A DNA stretch of 64,000 bases from Monoplex corrugatus (lineage: Eukaryota; Mollusca; Gastropoda; Littorinimorpha; Ranellidae): the NCBI GenBank assembly GCA_030674185.1, contig CM060305.1:168178736-168242735 (forward strand). Direction: 5' to 3'. The notes beneath the pieces were generated by a model, which was not told where the DNA came from, did not search any database, and saw only the letters and a list, made by a program, of their open reading frames with translations. Below, one piece after another: positions 42,101 to 53,700 of the stretch (the stretch's first letter is position 1; every line of letters starts with the position of its first letter). A program made the position numbers and the translations under genes.

Positions 42101-44673
42101 CACCTGCTATCGCAGTGCGCTGCTGCTGGTTCGTATGTGTCTTCAAACAGCCCATTTTTGTCCTGTGGATCTTCATGCCGCGTTTGGTGGTGAATCTCCT
42201 TCCACACGCACACGGAAATTCCAACTGGTCATTGATCATGGTCCGTTGTGCGTTTCCAGTCGTGATGGAGTCAGTGCCGATGGATTCATCATTCTCTCCC
42301 CCTTTCGGTGAATCCTGGGAGCATCTTTCATTTGGAAAACTCGTGGCATGTTATCAAAGGCGAGGTGGGAAGCCAACCCACAAAGCCCGCAGATCTAGTC
42401 TTTCCCAGTGTCCTTCGGTCTTTCCCGAATGTCCTCCGAACTATTCCGGAAGTCAATGGACTGACCATGTGCAGGTAGAAAGAAACTCTAGGGAGAGCTA
42501 GACAACAGAAGGTCTTCAGAGAAGTAACCCCCTTTAGACAAGTGTTTCGGCCCTGAATTCCTTACACTCTCGGGGGGCCGGGCCACATCCAGGTCATGAC
42601 TCCTGGATGCCCTTCTGCTGTTGTCTATTTTTTTTTTTTTTTTTTTTTCCCACGCCGGGGATCGAACCTGGGCGATTCTGCGCTTCAGAACTGCGGTACG
42701 CGGTTTTACCAATGTGCTAACGGGGCACACATCATCTGTATTGTATTTCAGCACAGCGTAAGGATGAGAGAAATAGTCATTGTGACTCATGTGAGCACTG
42801 TATTTTGTCAGTCAGAACAGCATAAGGATGAGAGAACTATTCATTGTAAGCAGGATATTGTGAATGAATTCAATTAGTATGTCTGATTTTTATTTACGTA
42901 ACCCTTTGACTCCCGCACCCTGTCTACCAGTACCCTGCATTGTCAACTATGCTGGCAAAACAAAAACTTAACCCTTTGATTCCCTCAACCTATCCACCAG
43001 CTTCCTGCAGGAAGCTGGTAGATAGGGTGAGGGAATCAAAGGGTTAAGTTTTTGCAGTTGGTAGATAGGATTCGGGAGTCAAAGGGTTAATTTCATGCAG
43101 ACTACTGTGTAGAAATTTCTCATCAGGGACATTTAAGTGGTTGTGAACTAAACAAGTTTTTTTTAAGGATCATTGCTTGCAGTTTGTGCTTACTTATGCC
43201 ACCTACTGGCCACAGAAGCTGGAACAGTTTTACAGTGTGATGATGATGATGAAAAACATGATGCTGTGGAGTTCCATCTAGGATTGAGACTGTGTGGCAG
43301 GACTGTACTGTGTGCTGTCATAATATTTCCTGCATCAACCAGACCTGAGAGATAAGACACTTAAGGTATGGGTAAGAAAATTTGAGCAGGTACACTCAGC
43401 AATGCATCCACCAAGTGGATGAAACGACTGTGTGGTCCCTTTCCAATGAGTCGGTAACGTACTTAATTCTGGGTAGGAGCTGACTGGAGCCAAAAATAAA
43501 TCCCACAGTGATTTTTAAAGTACTGATGGGGATGCAAACCCACAACCCTCCAGTCGGTAGTCCATTACACTAACCACTACACCGTTGGCATTTCTTGAAT
43601 GAACAGGAATTGCTCTTGTGATTTGCAGAAGGAGGGGCCGAAGTCAGGACTACACTCGGGTTGACGACACTGATCCGTTTTTACCTGACCCACCTCCGTA
43701 CCAACGGAATTATGGCACCATCATGCCAGCCCCACCCGGTGATGGGGGGACACCTGTGTTGTGTAAGTACTGTTTCTGTTACAGTTTTATCCATCCAGCC
43801 CCACCCAGTGAAAGGGGGACACAATCTGGTGCCGTGTAAGTACTGTTTCTGTTACAGTTTTATCATCCAGCCCCACACAGTGACAAGGGGACACAATCTG
43901 GTGCCGTGTAAGTACTGTTTCTGTTACAGTTTTATCATCCAGCCCCACACAGTGACAGGGGGACACAATCTGGTGTTAAGTACTGTTTCTGTTACAGTTT
44001 TATCCATCCAGCCCCACACAGTGACAGGGGACACAATCTGGTGTAAGTACTGTTTCTGTTACAGTTTTATCTATCCAGCCCCACACAGTGACAGGGGGAC
44101 ACAATCTGGTGGTGTAAGTACTGTTTCTGTTACAGTTTTATCTATCCAGCCCCACACAGTGACAGGGGGACGACACTTAATTTATCTATGAGTGCGCCGT
44201 GTGTTGGTAAGTACTGTTTCTGTTACAGTTTTATCTATCCAGCCCCACACAGTGACAGGGGGACACAATCTGGTGCCGTGTAAGTACTGTTTCTGTTACA
44301 GTTTTATCCATCCAGCTCCACCCAGTGAAAGGGGGACACAATCTGGTGTAAGTACTGTTTCTGTTACAGTTTTATCCATCCAGCTTCACCCAGTGAAAAG
44401 GGGACACAATCTGGTGCTGTTACAGTTTTATCCACGTTTTTTTTACAGCTGTTGTGTTTGTGTGCTTGTATACATGCATGTTTTGTATGGGATAAGAAAG
44501 GGGCTTATAAATTTCTGTGCTGATTGTTTCTTGTCTTCCTTTTGTGTTTCTTGTCCTCCTTTTGTTCTGTATTTTTTGTCTTTTTTTATTGTATTGATTT
44601 CCTCCTTGGATATGTGAAAAATATGAAGAGTGCATGGTAGAATAAGGTAGAGAGTTTTGTGTATATGTAGTGT

Positions 44674-44728
<55 letters not shown>

Positions 44729-47700
44729 ACATAGTAATGTATTATCATTACTGTCACTGTCCTGTTTTTGTGTTGTGATAGAACCATTAACGAAGAACTG
44801 CCAATCATGAATCTGGGACCAGAAGGGGAGTCACCTCCACCTGCTGTAAGTTGCCTCCCTTTCTTTCCTTTTAAGTTTTTGTTTACGATTGCCTGTGCTC
44901 TTGGCATAAACCTGATATACATCAAGCTAATGAGAGTGTGTACGTGTACATGTAGTCTAGGTGCAAAATATACAGTACTTGGAAAAGAGACACTACCATG
45001 TTTGTGCTAAGCCTATTGAAGTTCATTAGCCCTTTCAAAGCAGTCCATCTAGGAAAACAAAAACTTTATTTCAGAATTTACCGAGTGCCCATGCCTGTGA
45101 GAAAGTTCTTGACCTACAGGATAGGAGATGGATACTCCAAGGACCTAGCAGATATTCACGTCTGCCCAGTTGTCCTACTCTATCATCGAAAAAAGCAGGA
45201 AGACAAGAAACAAGGAAACAGAAAAAAAGGAACACACTTCTTACCTTTGGTGCATGGCACATAAGATCAGCACCATACTGGACAAGGATAATAGACCAGA
45301 TCTGTGCACAGCATTGATAGCCTCAGGGCTTAAAATGTTCCGCGTCTGGGCAGAATTCTGCGATTTCGGTTTGTCAAAAAACAAACAAACAAGCAAACAA
45401 ACAAACAAAAATGAAAGGAGCAAGGACATCCTTGATCGGCTTGCAAGTGTTCGTAGCAACTGCGTGAACGTTATGGCCCCCGGACCCCCTAGTTTCAGTG
45501 GTTTTTTCCTCCTCCTGTTTTAAGCCCTGTAGCCTGGATGTTGGATCACTATAACATGACATAACTGCCATTGGTGATATGAAACTTGCAGGCGGAAGTC
45601 AGGGATGCTTCAAGCTGTGGTATCAGATTAGCCATAAGCACAAAACTTGCAAGGACATTGGAAAGCCTACCCCATGGTATCAGTGGTTGTTGGTTGATGA
45701 TCCTGTGTTTTTGGCTTACAAAAGACCGCTTCTGTTACTGTCATCACTGCGCATCGCCCCAATAGGGACAAATCTAGATGATTAAGAAGCCTGGAACAGA
45801 GAGCTCTACTGTAGTGTTGCTGAGTCAGCCACAAGAACAAGGTCGTCATTCTTGGAAACGTCCAATGCTTGTGTGGGAGTAAACTGCTACCACTTTGCCA
45901 AACATCCTTAGTGTCATGGTACTGCTAAGCGAAACTCCAGTGGACTGATGTCGTCATTACTGTGTACTCAGCATGAACTGACCATCACCAACACCCTCTT
46001 CCTGCAGAAGGACAAGCTCAAGAATACGTGAATGTACCCACGCTTCAAGCAGTGAATGTACCCACGCTTCAAGCAGTGGCACATGCTGGATTATGTTATC
46101 ATGTGACAGAAGGACAAGAAACATGTATATCACACTGCACAAGAGGAGCAGTGGTGGTCTGATCACTGACTACCATGCAACAAGGGAATATCCTGCTAGC
46201 TTGGAAAACCAAGGCAGCCAGGGACTGTTCTCTGTGGACATTGAATAGCCTGTCTGCAAAACAGCAAAGATGCCATTCAAGAAAAATTATCAGACCTAGA
46301 GTTTGAAGGAGAATGGACATCTTTTAGAGAAGCATTTACAGCAGAGATTACCAAAGACCTGAATTAAGCCATACCTGGAGAGACATCAGGAGCTGATGGT
46401 GTTCTGCAGATATCTACAGGAATGGGGACAATGCTCCTGGAGAAGATAACAACCATGTACCAGGCTGTATGGCAGAAAGAAGAGGTTTCTCAAGACTTCA
46501 AAGAAGATATTATCATCCATTCTCTAGACTTTAAAGAGATATTATCATCCATTCTCTAGACTTTAAAGAAGATACGATCGTCCATTCGCCAAGACTTTAA
46601 AGAAGATACAATCATCCATTCTCCAAGACTTTAAAGAAGATATGATCATCCATTCTCTAGACTTTAAAGAAGATACGATCATCCATTCTCCAAGACTTTA
46701 AAGAAGATATTATCATCCATTCTCTAGACTTTAAAGAAGATATGGTCATCCATTCTCTAGACTTTAAAGAAGATACGATCATCCATTCTCTAGACTTTAA
46801 AGAAGATATTATCATCCATTCTCAAGACTTTAAAGAAGATATTATCATCCATTCTCTAGACTTTAAAGAAGATATTATCATCCATTCTCTAGACTTTAAA
46901 GAAGATATTATCATCCATTCTCTAGACTTTAAAGAAGATATTATCATCCATTCTCTAGACTTTAAAGAAGATATTATCATCCATTCTCTAGACTTTAAAG
47001 AAGATATGGTCATCCATTCTCTAGACTTTAAAGAAGATACGATCATCCATTCTCTAGACTTTAAAGAAGATATTATCATCCATTCTCAAGACTTTAAAGA
47101 AGATATGATCATCCATTCTCTAGACTTTAAAGAAGATATTATCATCCATTCTCTAGACTTTAAAGAAGATATCATCCATTCTCTAGACTTTAAAGAAGAT
47201 ATTATCATCCATTCTCTAGACTTTAAAGAAGATATTATCATCCATTCTCTAGACTTTAAAGAAGATATGGTCATCCATTCTCTAGACTTTAAAGAAGATA
47301 CGATCATCCATTCTCTAGACTTTAAAGAAGATATTATCATCCATTCTCAAGATTTTAAAGAAGATATTATCATCCATTCTCTAGACTTTAAAGAAGATAT
47401 TATCATCCATTCTCTAGACTTTAAAGAAGATATTATCATCCATTCTCTAGACTTTAAAGAAGATATTATCATCCATTCTCAAGACTTTAAAGAAGATACG
47501 ATCATCCATTCTCAAGACTTTAAAGAAGATACGATCATCCATTCTCAAGACTTTAAAGAAGATACGATCATCCATTCTCTAGACTTTAAAGAAGATATGA
47601 TCATCCATTCTCTAGACTTTAAAGAAGATATCATCCATTCTCTAGACTTTAAAGAAGATACGATCATCCATTCTCAAGACTTTAAAGAAGATATGATCAT

Positions 47701-50700
47701 CCATTCTCTAGACTTTAAAGAAGATATTATCATCCATTCTCTAGACTTTAAAGAAGATACCATCATCCATTCTCAAGACTTTAAAGAAGATATTATCATC
47801 CATTCTCTAGACTTTAAAGAAGATATTATCATCCATTCTCTAGACTTTAAAGAAGATACGATCATCCATTCTCAAGACTTTAAAGAAGATATTATCATCC
47901 ATTCTCAAGATTTTAAAGAAGATACGATCATCCATTCTCTAGACTTTAAAGAAGATACGATCATCCATTCTCCAAGACTTTAAAGAAGATACGATCATCC
48001 ATTCTCCAAGACTTTAAAGAAGATATGATCGTCCATTCGCCAAGACTTTAAAGAAGATATGATCATCCATTCTCTAGACTTTAAAGAAGATATGGTCATC
48101 CATTCTCTAGACTTTAAAGAAGATACGATCATCCATTCTCTAGACTTTAAAGAAGATATCATCCATTCTCAAGTCTTTAAAGAAGATATTATCATCCATT
48201 CTCTAGACTTTAAAGAAGATATGGTCATCCATTCTCTAGACTTTAAAGAAGATACGATCATCCATTCTCTAGACTTTAAAGAAGATATTATCATCCATTC
48301 TCAAGACTTTAAAGAAGATATTATCATCCATTCTCAAGACTTTAAAGAAGATATTATCATCCATTCTCTAGACTTTAAAGAAGATATTATCATCCATTCT
48401 CTAGACTTTAAAGAAGATATTATCATCCATTCTCAAGACTTTAAAGAAGATACGATCATCCATTCTCAAGACTTGAAATAAGATATTATCATCCATTCTC
48501 AAGACTTTAAAGAAGATATGATCATCCATTCTCAAGACTTTAAAGAAGATACGATCATCCATTCTCTAGACTTTAAAGAAGATATTATCATCCATTCTCA
48601 AGACTTTAAAGAAGATATGATCATCCATTCTCTAGACTTTAAAGAAGATACGATCATCCATTCTCTAGACTTTAAAGAAGATATGATCATCCATTCTCTA
48701 GACTTTAAAGAAGATACGATCATCCATTCTCAAGACTTTAAAGAAGATATTATCATCCATTCTCAAGATTTTAAAGAAGATACGATCATCCATTCTCTAG
48801 ACTTTAAAGAAGATATGATCATCCATTCTCCAAGACTTTAAAGAAGATACGATCATCCATTCTCAAGACCTCAAAGAAGATATGATCGTCCATTCGCCAA
48901 GACTTTAAAGAAGATATGATCATCCATTCTCTAGACTTTAAAGAAGATACGATCATCCATTCTCTAGACTTTAAAGGAGATATGATCATCCATTCTCTAG
49001 ACTTTAAAGAAGATATTATCATCCATTCTCTAGACTTTAAAGAAGATATTATCATCCATTCTCAAGACTTGAAAGAAGATACGATCATCCATTCTCAAGA
49101 CTTTAAAGAAGATACGATCATCCATTCTCTAGACTTTAAAGAAGATATGATCATCCATTCTCTAGACTTTAAAGAAGATATTATCATCCATTCTCTAGAC
49201 TTTAAAGAAGATATGATCATCCATTCTCCAAGACTTTAAAGAAGATATGATCATCCATTCTCCAAGACTTTAAAGAAGATATTATCATCCATTCTCCAAG
49301 ACTTTAAAGAAGATATTATCATCCATTCTCTAGACTTTAAAGAAGATAGGATCGTCCATTCTCAAGACTTTAAAGAAGATACGATCATCCATTCTCAAGA
49401 CTTTAAAGAAGATACGATCATCCATTCTCTAGACTTTAAAGAAGATAGGATTGTCCATTTTCTAGACTTTAAAGAAGATACGATCATCCATTCTCTAGAC
49501 TTTAAAGAAGATATGATCATCCATTCTCTAGACTTTAAAGAAGATATGATCATCCATTCTCTAGACTTTAAAGAAGATATGATCGTCCATTCTCCAAGAC
49601 TTTAAAGAAGATATTATCATCCATTCTCCAAGACTTTAAAGAAGATATTATCATCCATTCTCAAGACTTTAAAGAAGATATGATCATCCATTCTCCAAGA
49701 CTTTAAAGAAGATATTATCATCCATTCTCAAGACTTTAAAGAAGATATGATCATCCATATTTACAAGAGTAAGGTGAGATAAAACCTTTTCAAGTGATAA
49801 TCATCATAGGATATTCCTCGTGTGCACTGCAGGGAATGTCCTTCCCAAATTGTCTTTAACAGAATCAGTGGGCAATGTAACCAAGAGCCCATGTAGCCAG
49901 GCCCATCATTCCTGAATCTCAGTTTGTCTTTCATTGTGGAAGGAGTATGTTTGCCGTGTTTGCCGTTCATCAGCCGCAAGAGAAATGTCATGATGAAACC
50001 CTGGAACTTCACAATGTGTTTGTAGATCTAACCAAAGCATATGACACCATTAACAGGAAGGGCCTGTGGGAGATCCTACAATGTTTTGGTTCCTCTCAGA
50101 AGCTTGTCTCGCCGATTTGCTTCCTTTCATAATGGTATACTGGCCAGGGTGCAAGAGAACAGGGAGACATCCAAACCATTCCCAGCGCAGAACAGAGTGA
50201 CACAGGGATGCATTCTACCACCCACGTTTTTCTCCATGGATTTGTGGTGATGCTGACTGATGCATTTAGAAACATGAACAGGAAGTGCACATTCAATCCC
50301 ACATAAAGGGAAAACTTCAACCTGTGAGACTCGCATCCTACTTCAGGAAGTTTTCTTTGCAGGTTGCGCATTGGCTGCACCTTTGCTCAGGAGCATTCAG
50401 TCCATCACTGACCAATTTGCTGCAGCCTGCAAATACTTAGCCTTAACAATAAGTATCAGCAAGAGAGAGTCTATGTTTCAGCCAGGTCTATACTTAGCCT
50501 TAACAATAAGTATCAGCAAGAGAGTCTATGTTTCAGCCAGCTCTATACTTAGCCTTAACAATAAGTATCAGCAAGAGAGAGTCTATGTTTCAGCCAGCTC
50601 TATACTTTGCCTTAACAATAAGTATCAGCAAGAGAGAGTCTATGTTTCAGCCAGGTCTATACTTAGCCTTAACAATAAGTATCAGCAAGAGAGTGTATGT

Positions 50701-53700
50701 TTCAGCCAGCTCTATACTTTGCCTTAACAATAAGTATCAGCAAGAGAGTGTATGTTTCAGCCATCTCTATACTTAGCCTTAACAATAAGTATCAGCAAGA
50801 GAGTGTATGTTTCATCCAGCTCTATACTTAGCCTTAACAATAAGTATCAGCAAGAGAGAGAGTGTGTTTCAGCCAGCTCTATACTTAGCCTTAACAATAA
50901 GTCTCAGCAAGAGAGAGAGTGTGTTTCACCCAGCTCTATACTTAGCCTTAACAATAAGTCTCAGCAAGAGAGAGTCTATGTTTCAGCCAGCTCTATACTT
51001 AGCCTTAACAATAAGTATCAGCAAGAGAGAGAGTGTGTTTCACCCATCTCTATACTTAGCCTTAACAATAAGTCTCAGCAAGAGAGAGAGTGTGTTTCAG
51101 CCAGCTCTATACTTAGCCTTAACAATAAGTATCAGCAAGAGAGAGAGTGTGTTTCACCCATCTCTATACTTAGCCTTAACAATAAGTATCAGCAAGAGAG
51201 AGGTGTGTTTCACCCATCTCTATACTTAGCCTTAACAATAAGTCTCAGCAAGAGAGAGAGTGTGTTTCACCCAGCTCTATACTTAGCCTTAACAATAAGT
51301 ATCAGCAAGAGAGTGTATGTTTCAGCCATCTCTATACTTAGCCTTAACAATAAGTATCAGCAAGAGAGTCTATGTTGCAGCCATCTCTATACTTAGCCTT
51401 AACAATAAGTCTCAGCAAGAGAGTGTATGTTTCAGCCAGCTCTATACTTAGCCTTAACAATAAGTCTCAGCAAGAGAGTCTATGTTGCAGCCATCTCTAT
51501 ACTTAGCCTTAACAATAAGTATCAGCAAGAGAGTCTATGTTGCAGCCATCTCTATACTTAGCCTTAACAATAAGTATCAGCAAGAGAGAGTATGTTTCAG
51601 CCAGCTCTATACTTAGCCTTAACAATAAGTCTCAGCAAGAGAGTCTATGTTGCAGCCATCTCTATACTTAGCCTTAACAATAAGTATCAGCAAGAGAGAG
51701 TGTATGTTTCAGCCATCTCTATACTTAGCCTTAACAATAAGTATCAGCAAGAGAGAGAGTGTATGTTTCAGCCAGCTCTATACTTAGCCTTAACAATAAG
51801 TATCAGCAAGAGAGAGTATGTTTCAGCCAGCTCTATACTTAGTCTTAACAATAAGTATCAGCAAGAGAGAGTATGTTTCAGCCAGCTCTATACTTAGCCT
51901 TAACAATAAGTCTCAGCAAGAGAGTCTATGTTGCAGCCATCTCTATACTTAGCCTTAACAATAAGTATCAGCAAGAGAGTCTATGTTGCAGCCCTCTCTA
52001 TACTTAGCCTTAACAATAAGTATCAGCAAGAGAGAGTATGTTTCAGCCAGCTCTATACTTAGCCTTAACAATAAGTCTCAGCAAGAGAGTCTATGTTGCA
52101 GCCATCTCTATACTTAGCCTTAACAATAAGTATCAGCAAGAGAGAGTGTATGTTTCAGCCATCTCTATACTTAGCCTTAACAATAAGTATCAGCAAGAGA
52201 GAGAGTGTATGTTTCAGCCAGCTCTATACTTAGCCTTAACAATAAGTATCAGCAAGAGAGAGTATGTTTCAGCCAGCTCTATACTTAGTCTTAACAATAA
52301 GTATCAGCAAGAGAGTGTATGTTTCAGCCAGCTCTATACTTAGCCTTAACAATAAGTCTCAGCAAGAGAGTCTATGTTTCAGCCAGCTCTATACTTAGCC
52401 TTAACAATAAGTCTCAGCAAGAGAGAGAGTGTATGTTTCACCCATCTCTATACTTAGCCTTAACAATAAGTCTCAGCAAGAGAGAGAGTCTATGTTTCAG
52501 CCAGCTCTGTCTCAGGCTACTGGTGCTTCACCACCTCTGGTTGTTTTTAGCATCCAGGAGATCAAAACTGTGGACAGATTTTGCTGCTTGAGCAATACAG
52601 TGAGCAACTAGATCTGTTGATGATGCACATCTCCAAGACTAGCTCAAGGCTGACTAAGAGGTTGTGGAAAGACCATGGCCTCAGGCTCATCACAAAGATT
52701 GCTGTTGACTGAGCAGTAGTCCTGAGCGCCATACTGTACTGCTGCGAGACTTGGACTATGCACCATCGACCCATTCAGCAGCAGAACTGGTTCCACCAAA
52801 GATGTGTACTCAGGATCTGCAACATCAGGTGGCCAGATCAATTGTCTAACCTTTAGGCTGTAAGATGCTTCTGTACAGAGAGCTGAAGCAAGAACGACCA
52901 TGATCATGGAGACCTTTAAAGTGATGAGGCTGATGAGGGAAGAGGCTGCCTGAATCAGTGTGTTGGTGACACTAGGGTTGCAGGATAGTGCAGTCACATT
53001 TAAATCATGTAGAACAGAAGAGGAATTGTCAGGGACTGAGGGCCTTCCCATTGCAGTGCCTGTGGAAGAACTGTATCTCAAGGATTGATTTTGTATCCCA
53101 CATGAACACACATCCTGGCCATGACAAACAGTATATATCTACTTATATGTTGGAATGACAAGAGAGTCCATCATCATCACATTTGCTTAGCAAATGCATG
53201 TCTGTGTGTAAGGTTTATTTGTAGTGTATGTATGCACTTGCACAGGCTTTAAGCTGGTTTTTTCCAAGACTTTGTCGAAGGTGGTTTGGGCACATAAATA
53301 CCAGTCATAGATTTTCTTTATACAGCAGTTTCAAAAAGCTGCTAAAACAAAGAAAAGTGTCTTGATGTATTAGTTACTGACATATATGAATATGCCCTGG
53401 TGAGATTTAGTCTTGGCGTTTCTTCCATTAACAGCTGCAGACGTCAGTATAATAATAACACCAGACAAAGATTGTGCTATTCTGCCTTGATAACATTGAA
53501 AATGAACATAGTATAATAATGACACCAGACAAAGATTGTGCTATTCTGCCTTGATAACATTGAAAATTGAACATAGTATAATAATGACACCAGACAAAGG
53601 TTGTGCTATTCTGCCTTGATAACATTGAAAATGAACACAGTATAATAATGACACCAGACAAAGATTGTGCTATTCTGCCTTGATAACATTGAAAATGAAC

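Larger units (their letters stand above)
38721..42740 (-). mobile_element. Retroelement bounded by long direct repeats with a tRNA-like segment
   Basis: The unit is direct repeat (38721-38989), coding body (39012-about 42240, minus strand), leader, and direct repeat (42474-42740). Both outer edges fall in the same local tandem repeat (GTGAGCACTG at the left, TATTGTATTTCAGCACAG at the right), so it entered as one piece. CTG at both outer edges may be a 3-bp target duplication. There is no integrase or protease frame. Non-LTR elements with an N-terminal zinc finger and a C-terminal restriction-like endonuclease (R2-like superclade) share this domain order but do not normally have terminal direct repeats. 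Confidence 0.82.
45795..53130 (+). pseudogene. APE-type LINE pseudogene containing two internal tandem arrays
   Basis: Decayed ORF2 in order: endonuclease end ([18 protein letters not shown] at about 45970-46110); RT start ([13 protein letters not shown], then [19 protein letters not shown] at about 46370-46510); the 33-bp array; IYKSKV and [19 protein letters not shown] (49760-49850); [20 protein letters not shown] and [16 protein letters not shown] (49975-50090); [14 protein letters not shown] (about 50200); the 57-bp array; [19 protein letters not shown] (about 52555); [18 protein letters not shown] and [12 protein letters not shown] (about 52740-52850). Stops and frameshifts throughout make it inactive. 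The element is about 2 kb once the arrays are removed. Confidence 0.88.

Noticed and set aside
43763..44348. True 22-nt introns in the duplicated splice-site array
   Set aside because: Donor and acceptor words are perfect, but 22 nt is shorter than animal spliceosomes normally remove. They are more likely duplicated boundary sequences whose sites pair at longer range, if at all.
46742..47983. 413-codon repeat protein ([10 protein letters not shown])
   Set aside because: It is the 33-bp satellite read in the frame of the LINE it came from. No independent start or conserved flanks.
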